From: Pogonophryne albipinna
Lineage: Eukaryota; Chordata; Actinopteri; Perciformes; Artedidraconidae
Length of the DNA stretch: 64,000 nucleotides
NCBI GenBank assembly: GCA_028583405.1
Contig: JAPTMU010000107.1
Coordinates: 196,648-260,647 of the forward strand
Reading direction: 5' to 3'
Under the pieces are notes generated by a model that saw only the letters and a program-made list of their open reading frames with translations, ran no database searches and was not told where the DNA came from. Shown in pieces: positions 1 through 11,930 of the stretch. Position 1 is the stretch's first letter. Every line of letters begins with the position of its first letter. Both the position numbers and the translations under genes were made by a program.

Positions 1-925
1 TATCCACTGCTGCAGGGACGTGCACGGGTACGGGCTGATGTTGCCCGGGCAACGGCCCGTTTGGCCTTCTTGGCTGACCTGCCCCTCTGGAGAGAGCGAG
101 AGTTTGTTCTTCTTTGTTCTGTTGAGGCCGGATCAACATGATGAGCCCTCAATCAGTATCGTAGCGTCTCGCTGCGGGAAACACACTTTGTCCGCGCTGT
201 CCTCTGCCGGTGCGTTAAGACCACCTCAGTGTCGGATTTTGGAGACTTGATTTTGAGTTGTCTCTTAGGGTATAAGGGACAAACCAGGGGACTTTACTTC
301 CTCTTGATACCGGCGGTTATTTACAGAAAAACACCTAAACATAGCTACTTGTTGTTGTTGTGCTTCTGTCTTTCTGTGTCTTCATCTGTAAACTCCCTCA
401 ACGCGCCGCTCGCTCTCTTCTCTTGATCGCCCTCTCACGGTGAACAGTTCAATGTCCCGCTTCAGTGTAGGATTTCTGCCATGTCTCTACTTTAGTTTGA
501 CCATCTCTGTTACTAAGTTATGGAATACTAAATGAATATGTAATTAGATTCCTTACCGTCACTGCGCTCATAAAGAAAGATAAGAATAAGAATAATGCGT
601 CTTGAACGGGTTTCATTAATTAGTGTCTTGACGTTTCACAGGCCGTTAGCTTGGCTGGTAGCCTATTTTATTAAAGAGCATATCAAAAGAAAGACTTGTG
701 TTATGTCTTCCTTAATGCAATAGTAATTGGGGGTGCAAGTGGAGTCTCGCAGAGGCAAAACTGTGGCGCGTTAAAACAGTAGGTGCGCCGCAGTCTGCGC
801 GATCTGCCTGTAGGGAGGGGCCGGCCCTGCGAGTAACGAGTAACGAGTTACTTTATGTAGAGAGTAACGAAGTAGTGTAATATATTACTTTTTTTTAGTA
901 ATGACCCCATCTCTGGTTGTAGTAT
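1..925. other. No gene seen; transposon ends near 830-925
   Basis: I see no convincing exon here. The next abraxas1 exon, expected downstream of the exon ending at 944, was looked for on the minus strand and not found, so it probably lies outside the window. Around 815-829 the sequence GGGGCCGGCCCTG resembles the terminus of a fish hAT-type element. About 830-917 (repeated cgagtaacgagtaac, then agtaatgaccccatctctg) looks like the end of another common fish DNA transposon. Both family readings are inferences. Confidence 0.4.
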
Positions 926-943
926 ATAATGCAGTACTAGTAC

Positions 944-1140
944 CTGTTGCGTGAGATGTACGCGCAGTACTCGGTCCTGTGAGTACTCTCAGCACTGCTC
1001 GCTCTGTGGGGGGTCAGCAGCAGGAACAGCAGGTGGGGGTTTCTCAGCGATGCCTTCAGGGACTGGTGGACAATCCGCTCTCTGAAGCTCAGCTGCTGGT
1101 CAGAGTTCCTGCGCTGCCGGTACCAGCCCAGCACGCTGTC
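944..1140 (-). CDS. abraxas1: Abraxas 1, exon 5 (MPN domain, C-terminal half)
   Basis: This is a 197-bp exon entered after CCCCCTGCAG and left at a GTACTA donor. It is in phase 0 with exon 4 and ends in phase 2. It encodes 65 full codons containing LGWYRQRRNSDQQLSFRER and HLLFLLLTP, which match the Abraxas family block GWY-(K/R)-x-RR-x-(S/T)DQ-x-(S/T)FRER followed by a hydrophobic FLLLTP strand. The TFRER and LTP details fit ABRAXAS1 better than its paralogue ABRAXAS2. In the family this pseudo-MPN domain lacks the JAMM metal site and pairs with the deubiquitinase BRCC36. The remaining exons (coiled coil and BRCA1-binding SPxF tail) are not in the window. Confidence 0.9.
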
Positions 1141-1344
1141 CTGCAGGGGGCGCTCATGTGGGTTAAAGTACACCTTAGAACTCAGAAGTGTTGGCATTCA
1201 AAGGGTTACAACTCTGAAAGTAACTGATTTGGTAGTGACGTTGGTGTAAAGACTACACTCAGGGAAAGAGGAAAATATTATGAATTACAAATATTTTAAT
1301 GACAAATGTTCACCTATAAAATGTGACACTTAGTTAAAACTGAC

Positions 1345-1411
1345 CTGCTTATTGTCCGCCAGCAGCTTCTTCACAGCGACCGAGTTCACCTCTCCTGCTC
1401 CGCTGTAGAAA
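1345..1411 (-). CDS. abraxas1: Abraxas 1, exon 4
   Basis: This 67-bp exon encodes FYSGAGEVNSVAVKKLLADN, which aligns without gaps to the human segment FYNSSGEVNEQALKKIL. The acceptor is TGTGTGTAG directly at the end of a 196-bp CA/TG microsatellite. The donor is GTCAGT. The first base completes the Leu codon split with exon 3, and the exon ends in phase 0. Confidence 0.9.
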
Positions 1412-1612
<201 letters not shown>

Positions 1613-1669
1613 ATTAAACTAACATATATATATATATATATTAAAGGTATGTAATCTCTCAGGACTCAC

Positions 1670-1706
1670 AGGTTCAGTTTGTTGCAGGCGATGTGCTTCT
1701 GTACGT
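1670..1706 (-). CDS. abraxas1: Abraxas 1, exon 3 (small)
   Basis: This 37-bp exon lies between an ACAG acceptor and a GTGAGT donor. Joined to exons 2 and 4 it reads YVQKHIACNKLNL, which matches the human segment around DIQKYIPCYQLF in both position and length. It is too short to be found as an ORF and was recovered by requiring phase continuity (phase 1 in, phase 2 out). Confidence 0.85.
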
Positions 1707-1808
1707 CTGTTAGAATAAATAAAGAGGTTATTATTATACAGTTATAACAATAACATTAAGGGACAGTAAGGATGCTGTTATATTATATTAATAATGATGT
1801 ATTCTCAC

Positions 1809-1899
1809 AGTAGATCTCCTGGATGTGGATCCTGTCGGCCTGAGAGTCGCTGATGGTGATCTGCTCTTCAACCCGACTCTCCCCCAGGACCAGACCCTC
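1809..1899 (-). CDS. abraxas1: Abraxas 1, exon 2
   Basis: This 91-bp exon encodes EGLVLGESRVEEQITISDSQ and continues ADRIHIQEIY. It matches the family block (E)GFLLGEV...ITDSQ. The acceptor is TGTGTGCAG at the very end of a long TG array, and the donor is GTGAGA. It is in phase 0 with exon 1 and ends in phase 1. Confidence 0.9.
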
Positions 1900-2073
<174 letters not shown>

Positions 2074-2396
2074 GTTGTTATTGTCATAAGTTCAGCGTTT
2101 AAAAAGGGACTTATTGTACGTAATTGATAATATAATAGCAATGTTTTGACTACAGTTTTCAGCAGACTAGAATAAAGATTGTTTATCAAACAGCCTTAAA
2201 ACTAGAAACGAATAAACACAATAAAATATATAAATACAGTTTAAAGTCATACAAATAAGCTCAAACTGCACAGAGCGGAAACTACAGGCCGATTAATGCA
2301 TAAGTAGTTATAAAACAATAAGAACAGATGAACTTAGTAGAGAAGCTTCACGTGTTCCCAGCAGGTTCAGCAGCACATTATGGGATGTTCCCTCAC

Positions 2397-2477
2397 CGCG
2401 TCAGAGTCCGTGTTCCCGTGCTGGAACATCAGAGAAGATAAAACGATCCCAGAAACACGGACCGTCGGCTCCGCCAT
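2397..2477 (-). CDS. abraxas1: Abraxas 1, exon 1 with start codon
   Basis: This first coding exon has 27 codons, starts at the ATG at 2477 and ends at a GTGAGG donor. It encodes MAEPTVRVSGIVLSSLMFQH followed by GNTDSDA. The human protein begins the same way, with a short acidic/polar leader, a hydrophobic SGFVLGALAFQH-type strand, then NTDSD. Abraxas1 scaffolds the BRCA1-A complex (BRCC36, RAP80, BRE, MERIT40), which recognises K63-ubiquitin at DNA breaks in the nucleus. The gene reads toward position 1 and is cut by the window edge. Confidence 0.92.
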
Positions 2478-2507
2478 CTTTGTTGTTGTTGTTCTTCTCC
2501 ACTGTGG

Positions 2508-2515
2508 TGACGTCA
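2508..2515. promoter_or_regulatory. Perfect CRE (TGACGTCA) upstream of abraxas1
   Basis: The palindrome TGACGTCA lies 31 bp upstream of the abraxas1 start codon in a CpG-containing stretch. This is a typical spacing for a CREB/ATF site in a TATA-less housekeeping promoter. The motif is seen; its function is inferred. Confidence 0.55.
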
Positions 2516-2570
2516 GGAGCGTCACTACGGGGTCATATATGCGCGGGAAAAAATATTTACAACACAATCC

Positions 2571-2715
2571 CGTTTAAAGTATGGAAACCCATTGGCGCCA
2601 AGAAGGGAAGAAAATAGGATTAAAATGTAGTTGTTGTGATGAAAAAACAACAACATGAGATATTTTAATGACAAAGGTAGGTAGGTATCAGCGACGTGCA
2701 GTCAGGGGAGGCAGA
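2571..2715. other. Short intergenic stretch, nothing recognised
   Basis: I see no exon or element between the abraxas1 promoter and the GTAG array. In mammals MRPS18C sits head to head with ABRAXAS1. I found no matching coding sequence here. Confidence 0.5.
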
Positions 2716-3361
2716 GGTAGGTGGGTAGGTAGGTAGGTAGGTAGGTAGGTAGGTAGGTAGGTAGGTAGGTAGGTAGGTAGGTAGGTAGGTAGGTAGGTGG
2801 GTAGGTAGGTGGGTAGGTAGGTAGGTAGGTAGGTAGGTGGGTGGGTGGGTGGGTAGGTAGGTAGCTAGGTGGGTAGGTAGGTAGGTAGGTAGGTAGGTAG
2901 GTGGGTAGGTGGGTAGGTAGGTAGGTAGGTAGGTAGGTGGGTAGGTAGGTAGGTAGGTAGGTGGGTGGGTAGGTAGGTAGGTGGGTGGGTGGGTAGGTAG
3001 GTAGGTAGGTGGGTGGGTGGGTGGGTGGGTAGGTAGGTAGGTAGCTAGGTAGGTGGGTGGGTGGGTGGGTAGGTAGGTAGGTAGGTGGGTGGGTGGGTGG
3101 GTAGGTAGGTAGGTAGCTAGGTAGGTGGGTGGGTGGGTGGGTAGGTGGGTAGGTAGGTGGGTGGGTGGGTAGGTAGGTAGGTAGCTAGGTGGGTGGGTGG
3201 GTAGGTAGGTAGGTAGCTAGGTAGGTGGGTGGGTAGGTAGGTAGGTAGGTAGCTAGGTGGGTGGGTGGGTAGGTAGGTAGGTAGGTGGGTGGGTGGGTGG
3301 GTGGGTAGGTAGGTAGCTAGGTGGGTGGGTGGGTGGGTGGGTGGGTAGGTAGGTAGCTAGC
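2716..3361. repeat. (GTAG)n / (GTGG)n tetranucleotide array
   Basis: About 645 bp of GTAG units are interspersed with runs of GTGG and periodic GTAGCTAG variants. Blocks combining gtgg runs and a gtagctag recur from 2860 to 3360, which suggests a second layer of block duplication. The array is non-coding. Confidence 0.95.
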
Positions 3362-5349
3362 TAAAGATTATATAAATGTATGCAGCTCAGCCTCCTCTCT
3401 GAACAAACAGGGGGCGTCATGCAGAGTAATTATTTTTACTATATTATTTACCATAAATACAACAAAAGATAAGCAGGTTGGACCCAGCACTGAGTGTCTG
3501 GGTTGTAACCAGAGGTTGTAATATTAAATACATAATATGATATTGGGGGTCATGCAGAGTAATTATTATATATGATATTATATATGATATATGATATGGC
3601 AAATTCAAAGAGAGTTTAAAGAAAATATTCCAACAAGAAGAAAATCATGAATAAATATCCACAGAGCTTTCTGGATTATTAAAGTAGTTTTATTGTTTTT
3701 TTGGTCACATAGTAAACAATGTGTGATACAACAATTTTACAACAACGTATCATGATATAGGAACGGTCATTTACTAACAAATAGACAAACGTGCATAATG
3801 CACAAAACGTATAAGATAAAGACAAAAAGCTCAATATTTCTTCACAAAACGAAGCACAATTCTTAATAAATGAGAAAAATCCTTAACTATGAAATCAATT
3901 AACTTTTATGTAATAAACACAATTCCTGATTTCAACTCAATCTCAATATTTGGAACAGAGGAAATCTTTAAAGTCCAATCTTAATTAAATGTCTTAGTTA
4001 CAAATATTGAGGCAAACTGTTATGATATAGTACAAGGTTATTAAAAATATGTATTGTAAAAATAAGCCACATTCTTTACAGCAAAATGAAGCAACGTTCT
4101 TAATAAATGAGAACAATGCGTAACTATGACAATGATTGAATCTTATGAAATGTTCATGGCAATCATTACTAACTTCAAGCTCAACAGCTGATTACCACAC
4201 GGAGCAGAATACTTGTAAACTAGGAGGATGCTTTAATTACTAAATCAGGCAAAAGTCTTATGGATTTAAGGAAAATGGCAAAATACAAAAATGGGCAGAA
4301 TTCTTAAAAAGCCCCCACAAACAATCCCAATCACATGATATCAAAATGAATTACAACTCATTAATAAAACAAATCCTTAACGATATATAATACACGCAAA
4401 TCTCAATTACAAAACTAAGCACAGCCAATAGGACATCATTTAATATAAAAACATTTTTTTTATCAAATTACAACAATTTTCTTCAAAGTAAAACTTAGCA
4501 AAATTCTTGTGAAATAAAAAATTGTTCTTGATTTTAAAAATATGCTAATGTTAAGCTACATTTTGGGCTAAACTTCTCACAACAACAAACAGCATGTCAA
4601 CAACAAGGGTACGCTAAAGTGCAGCTCTTCATTCGTGTGAAAAACATCAGGTTTTATTAAACTGAGCTTTGAATGCTTGTTGGATTTAAAAAAGAAATAC
4701 AAAACACCAACTCTCGATGTGCTCAAATCCACCAGTAGGTGGCGCTGTAGCACCTTTCTCCTGTTCTCTCTGGACTCATTGGCATCAGGTATTGCAATGC
4801 AGATTTCAGAGGACATTTGACTAGTTTTATTAACCCTTTAAACCCTGAGCCTGTTTTTTCAGGTCTCAGGCTCCAAAATGACATTCCCAGAACAAATGAC
4901 CTTATCTTCTAAAAGGGTTAAATTAATAATCTTTTTTCTCAAAGTAACGATAAACCTGTGAGTTGGATGTAGAAGAGTCAGAATCAATATAGATATTTTT
5001 ATTTTAAAGTAAATTCAGAATGAACACAGTAAAACAATCTAAATTATTGTGTCCATCCAAAAAAAACAATGACTTATAGTGAAACCTAACCTTGGATGAT
5101 GGGATAGACTAAAAGCTTTATGAATTCAAACTACAACATATAATAAGTACCCTGTATCAAGATTGATGCAAAACAAGTGACATTTTACCTTTTTAGAGAG
5201 ATTTAGTAAAAAGAAAAACACTTCTGGGGTCATTTGGGTGGATTTGACATATCACATATCACAAATGTGTGAGTTGTTGTTAAAGACTACGTCTTCAGAA
5301 GGAACCAATGGGCTTGGAGCTGACAGGAAGTCACAAAAGACATATTGAT
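3362..5349. other. AT-rich spacer between abraxas1 and the SRCR gene 3' end
   Basis: I recognise no exon. The stretch at 4730-4760 (cagtaggtggcgctgtag) and the block 5070-5250 resemble dispersed fish repeats. The latter is related to 51980-52100 (shared cttggatgatgg and tttgggtgga). Minus-strand AATAAA candidates near 4828 and 5000 could end the SRCR transcript, but this is unproven. Confidence 0.4.
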
Positions 5350-5554
<205 letters not shown>

Positions 5555-5634
5555 CAACCCCCCATTAGCACCATTCAGACACCGCTAATGACAACAATAG
5601 CTCCCTAACAGGAGGGGGGGGTGTTACAGAGGAA

Positions 5635-5662
5635 TGTGTGTGTGTGTGTGTGTGTGTGTGTG
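5635..5662. repeat. (GT)14 microsatellite
   Basis: This short perfect dinucleotide run lies about 46 bp beyond the SRCR stop codon on the transcribed strand. Confidence 0.9.
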
Positions 5663-5707
5663 GTATTTTCAAGTTGAGAACAACGAAAATAGGCTATATT
5701 TTTATCT

Positions 5708-5818
5708 TTATACATATATCTTATCTCCCGGAGCTCCTTCCTCTTCTGCAGGAAAATCCAGGTTATAATAAACCAGCTCATTGTCCTCCTGTCGGCTCGG
5801 CCTCCGCCCCCTGGTGGC
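5708..5818 (-). CDS. Cytoplasmic tail exon with ITIM-like motif, stop codon
   Basis: This final coding exon has 36 codons plus TAA (5710-5708). It is entered after TGTCTCTCCAG in phase 0, which matches the phase-0 donor of the transmembrane exon. The tail begins with a basic stop-transfer segment (ATRGRRPSRQ), followed by EDNELVYYNLDF, an acidic PAEEE stretch and a C-terminal DKIYV. LVYYNL at tail residues 15-20 fits the ITIM consensus (I/V/L/S)xYxx(L/I/V), also the YxxPhi sorting consensus, and YYN fits a pYxN site. Short tyrosine-containing tails are typical of SRCR receptors. Signalling polarity cannot be told from the motif. Confidence 0.82.
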   Translation of the reverse strand, partial: ATRGRRPSRQEDNELVYYNLDFPAEEEGAPGDKIYV

Positions 5819-5885
5819 CTGGAGAGACATGACAGCACACAGTGAGACTTCCTGCATCACTCCTGTTCAATAACACACACTATTT

Positions 5886-8800
5886 CATTCAGTCAGTGGA
5901 ACAACAACATGTTTCAGTTCCTCATCATTCAGTCAGTGGAACAACAACAACATGTTTCAGTCCCTCATCATTCAGTCAGTGGAACAACAACAACATGTTT
6001 CAGTCCCTCATCATTCAGTCAGTGGAACAACAACAACATGTTTCAGTTCCTCATCATTCAGTCAGTGGAACAACAACAACATGTTTCAGTCCCTCATCAT
6101 TCAGTCAGTGGAACAACAACAACATGTTTCAGTCCCTCATCATTCAGTCAGTGGAACAACAACAACATGTTTCAGTCCCTCATCATTCAGTCAGTGGAAC
6201 AACAACATGTTTCAGTTCCTCATCATTCAGTCAGTGGAACAACAACATGTTTCAGTCCCTCATCATTCAGTCAGTGGAACAACAACATGTTTCAGTCCCT
6301 CATCATTCAGTCAGTGGAACAACAACATGTTTCAGTCCCTCATCATTCAGTCAGTGGAACAACAACATGTTTCAGTCCTCATCATTCAGTCAGTGGAACA
6401 ACAACATGTTTCAGTCCCCTCATCATTCAGTCAGTGGAACAACAACCATGTTTCAGTCCCTCATCATTCAGTCAGTGGAACAACAACATGTTTCAGTCCC
6501 TCATCATTCAGTCAGTGGAACAACAACAACATGTTTCAGTTCCTCATCATTCAGTCAGTGGAACAAAACAACATGTTTCAGTTCCTCATCATTCAGTCAG
6601 TGGAACAACACACATGTTTCAGGTTCTCATCATTCAGTCAGTGGAACAACACAACATGTTCAGTCCTCATCATTCAGTCAGTGGAAGCAAACAACAACAT
6701 GTTCAGTCCCTCATCATTCAGTCAGTGGAAACAACAACATTGTTTCAGTCCCTCATCATTCAGTCAGTTGAACAACAACAACATGTTTCAGTCCCTCATC
6801 ATTCAGTCAGTGGAACAACAACAACATGTTTCAGTCCCTCATCATTCAGTCAGTGGAACAACAACAACATGTTTCAGTCCCTCATCATTCAGTCAGTGGA
6901 ACAACAACAACATGTTTCAGTCCCTCATCATTCAGTCAGTGGACAACAACAACATGTTTCAGTCCCTCATCATTCAGTCAGTGGAACACAACAACATGTT
7001 TCAGTCCCTCATCATTCAGTCAGTGGAACAACAACAACATGTTTCAGTCCCTCAATCATTCAGTCAGTGGAACAACAACCTGTTTCAGTCCCTCATCATT
7101 CCAGTCAGTGGAAACAACAACATGTTTCAGTCCCTCATCATTCAGTCAGTGGAACAACAAAACATGTTTCAGTCCCTCATCATTCAGTCAGTGGAACAAC
7201 AACATGTTTCAGTCCCTCATCATTCGTCAGTGGAACAACAACAACATGTTTCAGGTCCCTCATCATTCAGTCAGTGGAACAACAACATGTTTCAGTTCTC
7301 ATCATTCAGTCAGTGGAACAACAAACATGTTTCAGTCCTCATCATTCAGTCAGTGGAACACAACAAACATGTTTCAGTCCCTCATCATTCAGTCAGTGGA
7401 ACACACAACATGTTTCAGTCCCTTCATCATTCAGTCAGTGGAACAAACAACATGTTTCAGTCCCTCATCATTCAGTCAGTGGAACAACAACAACATGTTT
7501 CAGTCCCTCATCATTCAGTCAGTGGAAACAACAACATGTTTCCAGTCCCTCATCATTCAGTCAGTGGAACAAAAACAACATGTTTCAGTCCCTCATCATT
7601 CAGTCAGTGGAACAACAACAACATGTTTCAGTCCCTCATCATTCAGTCAGTGGAACAACAACCATGTTTCAGTCCCTCATCATTCAGTCAGTGGAACACA
7701 ACAACATGTTTCAGTCCTCATCATTCAGTCAGTGGAACAACAACATGTTTTCAGTCCTCATCATTCAGTTCAGTGGAACAACAACACATGTTTCAGTCCC
7801 TCATCATTCAGTCAGTGGAACAACAACATGTTTCAGTCCTCATCATTCAGTCAGTGGAACAACAACATGTTTCAGTCCCTCATCATTCAGTCAGTGGAAA
7901 CAACAACATGTTTCAGTCCCTCATCATTCAGTCAGTGGAACAACAACAACATGTTTCAGTCCCTCATCATTTCAGTCAGGGAACAACAACAACATGTTTC
8001 AGTCCCTCATCATTCAGTCAGTGGACAACAACAACATGTTTCAGTCCCTCATCATTCAGTCAGTGGAAACAACAACATGTTTCAGTCCCTCATCATTCAG
8101 TCAGTGGAACAACACACATGTTTCAGTCCCTCATCATTCCAGTCAGTGGAACAACAAACATGTTTCAGTCCCTCATCATTCAGTCAGTGGAACAACAACA
8201 ACATGTTTCAGTCCCTCATCATTCAGTCAGTGGAACAACAACAACATGTTTCAGTCCCTCATCATTCAGTCAGTGGAACAACAACAACATGTTTCAGTCC
8301 CTCATCATTCAGTCAGTGGAACAACAACAACATGTTTCAGTTCCCTCATCATTCAGTCAGTGGAACAACAACATGTTTCAGTCCCTCATCATTCAGTCAG
8401 TGGAACAACAACAACATGTTTCAGTCCCTCATCATTCAGTCAGTGGAACAACAACACATGTTTCAGTCCCTCATCATTCAGTCAGTGGAACAACAACAAC
8501 ATGTTTCAGTCCCTCATCATTCAGTCAGTGGAACAACAACATGTTTCAGTCCCTCATCATTCAGTCAGTGGAACAACAACATGTTTCAGTCCCTCATCAT
8601 TCAGTCAGTGGAACAACAACAAACATGTTTCAGTCCCTCATCATTCAGTCAGTGGAACAACAACATGTTTCAGTCCCTCATCATTCAGTCAGTGGAACAA
8701 CAACAACATGTTTCAGTCCCTCATCATTCAGTCAGTGGAACAACAACAACATGTTTCAGTCCCTCATCATTCAGTCAGTGGAACAACAACAACATGTTTC

Positions 8801-11800
8801 AGTCCCTCATCATTCAGTCAGTGGAACAACAACATGTTTCAGTCCCTCATCATTCAGTCAGTGGAACAACAAACATGTTTCAGTCCCTCATCATTCAGTC
8901 AGTGGAACAACAACATGTTTCAGTCCCTCATCATTCAGTCAGTGGAACAACAACAACATGTTTCAGTCCCTCATCATTCAGTCAGTGGAACAACAAACAT
9001 GTTTCAGTCCCTCATCATTCAGTCAGTGGAACAACAACATGTTTCAGTCCCTCATCATTCAGTCAGTGGAACAACAACAACATGTTTCAGTTCCTCATCA
9101 TTCAGTCAGTGGAACACAACAACATGTTTCAGTCCCTCATCATTCAGTCAGTGGAACAACAACATGTTTCAGTCCCTCATCATTCAGTCAGTGGAACAAC
9201 AACAAATGTTTCAGTCCCTCATCATTTCAGTCAGTGGACAACAACAACATGTTTCAGTCCCTCATCATTCAGTCAGTGGAACAACAACATGTTTCAGTTC
9301 CCTCATCATTCAGTCAGTGGAACAACAACAACATGTTTCAGTCCTCATCATTCAGTCAGTGGAACAACAACAACATGTTTCAGTCCCTCATCATTCAGTC
9401 AGTGGAACAACAACATGTTTCAGTTCCTCATCATTCAGTCAGTGGAACAACAACATGTTTCAGTCCCTCATCATTCAGTCAGTGGAACAACAACATGTTT
9501 CAGTCCCTCATCATTCAGTCAGTGGAACAACAACAACATGTTTCAGTCCTCATCATTCAGTCAGTGGAACAACAACAACATGTTTCAGTCCCTCATCATT
9601 CAGTCAGTGGAACAACAACATGTTTCAGTCCCTCATCATTCAGTCAGTGGAACAACAACATGTTTCAGTTCCTCATCATTCAGTCAGTGGAACAACAACA
9701 TGTTTCAGTCCCTCATCATTCAGTCAGTGGAACAACAACATCTTTCAGTCCCTCATCATTCAGTCAGTGGAACAACAACAACATGTTTCAGTCCTCATCA
9801 TTCAGTCAGTGGAACAACAACAACATGTTTCAGTCCCTCATCATTCAGTCAGTGGAACAACAACATGTTTTCAGTCCCTCATCATTCAGTCAGTGGAACA
9901 ACAACAACATGTTTCAGTCCCTCATCATTCAGTCAGTGGAACAACAACATGTTTCAGTTCCTCATCATTCAGTTCAGTGGAACAACAACAACATGTTTCA
10001 AGTTCCTCATCATTCAGTCAGTGGAACAACAACATGTTTTCAGTCCCTCATCATTCAGTCAGTGGAACAACAACAACATGTTTCAGTCCCTCATCATTCA
10101 GTCAGTGGAACAACAACATGTTTCAGTCCCTCATCATTCAGTCAGTGGAACAACAACATGTTTCAGTTCCTCATCATTCAGTCAGTGGAACAACAACAAC
10201 ATGTTTCAGTACCTCATCATTCAGTCAGTGGAACAACAACATGTTTCAGTTCCTCATCATTCAGTCAGTGGAACAACAACAACATGTTTCAGTCCCTCAT
10301 CATTCAGTCAGTGGGAAACAACAACATGTTTCAGTCCCTCATCATTCAGTCAGTGGAACAACAACATGTTTCAGTTCCTCATCATTCAGTCAGTGGAACA
10401 ACAACATGTTTCAGTCCCTCATCATTCAGTCAGTGGAACAACAACAACATGTTTCAGCCCCTCATCATTCAGTCAGTGGAACAACAACATGTTTCAGCCC
10501 CTCATCATTCAGTCAGTGGAACAACAACATGTTTCAGTCCCTCATCATTCAGTCAGTGGAACAACAACATGTTTCAGCCCCTCATCATTCAGTCAGTGGA
10601 ACAACAACATGTTTCAGTTCCTCATCATTCAGTCAGTGGAACAACAACATGTTTCAGTCCCTCATCATTCAGTCAGTGGAACAACAACAACATGTTTCAG
10701 CCCCTCATCATTCCGTCAGTGGAACAACAACATGTTTCAGCCCCTCATCATTCAGTCAGTGGAACAACAACAACAACATGTTTCAGCCCCTCATCATTCA
10801 GTCAGTGGAACAACAACAACATCTTTCAGTCCCTCATCATTCAGTCAGTGGAACAACAACAACATGTTTCAGTCCCTCATCATTCAGTCAGTGGAACAAC
10901 AACAACATGTTTCAGTCCCTCATCATTCAGTCAGTGGAACAACAACATGTTTCAGTCCCTCATCATTCAGTCAGTGGAACAACAACAACATGTTTCAGTC
11001 CCTCATCATTCAGTCAGTGGAACAACAACATGTTTCAGTCCCTCATCATTCAGTCAGTGGAACAACAACAACATGTTTCAGTCCCTCATCATTCAGTCAG
11101 TGGAACAACAACAACATGTTTCAGTCCCTCATCATTCAGTCAGTGGAACAACAACATGTTTCAGTCCCTCATCATTCAGTCAGTGGAACAACAACATGTT
11201 TCAGTCCCTCATCATTCAGTCAGTGGAACAACAACATGTTTCAGTCCCTCATCATTCAGTCAGTGGAACAACAACAACAACATGTTTCAGTCCCTCATCA
11301 TTCAGTCAGTGGAACAACAACAACATGTTTCAGTCCCTCATCATTCAGTCAGTGGAACAACAACATGTTTCAGTACCTCATCATTCAGTCAGTGGAACAA
11401 CAACAACATGTTTCAGTACCTCATCATTCAGTCAGTGGAACAACAACATGTTTCAGTCCCTCATCATTCAGTCAGTGGAACAACAACATGTTTCAGTCCC
11501 TCATCATTCAGTCAGTGGAACAACAACATGTTTCAGTTCCTCATCATTCAGTCAGTGGAACAACAACAACATGTTTCAGTCCCTCATCATTCAGTCAGTG
11601 GAACAACAACAACATGTTTCAGTCCCTCATCATTCAGTCAGTGGAACAACAACATGTTTCAGTCCCTCATCATTCAGTCAGTGGAACAACAACATGTTTC
11701 AGTCCCTCATCATTCAGTCAGTGGAACAACAACATGTTTCAGTCCCTCATCATTCAGTCAGTGGAACAACAACAACATGTTTCAGTCCCTCATCATTCAG

Positions 11801-11824
11801 TCAGTGGAACAACAACATGTTTCC
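5886..11824. repeat. 40/43-bp minisatellite filling an SRCR-gene intron
   Basis: There are about 140 tandem copies over 5.94 kb. The unit reads ATGTTTCAGTCCCTCATCAT then TCAGTCAGTGGAACAACAAC, with one or two extra AAC triplets giving 43 or 46 bp. It occupies all but about 70 bp of the 6,010-bp intron between the transmembrane and tail exons. Units differ mainly in AAC count and at one C/T position (cagtcc/cagttc, plus a CAGCCC subtype at 10440-10800). The unit has no stop codon in any plus-strand frame, and its length is 1 mod 3. Hence all plus frames stay open for 1,670-1,990 codons; these are not genes. Confidence 0.97.
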
Positions 11825-11828
11825 GTAC

Positions 11829-11920
11829 CTTGCAGTAGAAGTAAAGGCTGACGGTCACCAGCAGCAGCAGCAGCAGAACCAGCGGCAGGACGACGGCTCG
11901 GATGATGAAAGGTTCTGGAT
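11829..11920 (-). CDS. SRCR receptor transmembrane exon
   Basis: This 92-bp exon is entered after TTCCATCAG in phase 1 and left at GTACGG in phase 0. Joined to D9 it reads ...LTCS-DPEPFIIRAVVLPLV and continues with a Leu-rich run and VTVSLYFYCK. The uninterrupted hydrophobic stretch of about 22 residues (AVVLPLV...YFYC) preceded by Arg and followed by Lys/Arg is a single-pass type I transmembrane helix. It follows the last SRCR cysteine by only a few residues, so there is essentially no stalk. The intronic minisatellite begins within 4-5 bp of the donor. Confidence 0.85.
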
Positions 11921-11930
11921 CTGATGGAAC

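Noticed and set aside
2571..5340. A head-to-head MRPS18C gene, as beside mammalian ABRAXAS1
   Set aside because: I found no matching exon on the plus strand before the GTAG array or in the AT-rich spacer.
5842..11924. ORFs of 309, 1,980, 1,990 and 1,670 codons on the plus strand
   Set aside because: They are three frames of one 40/43-bp tandem repeat, antisense to an intron, with no splice or start context. The same peptide phrases rotate through every frame.
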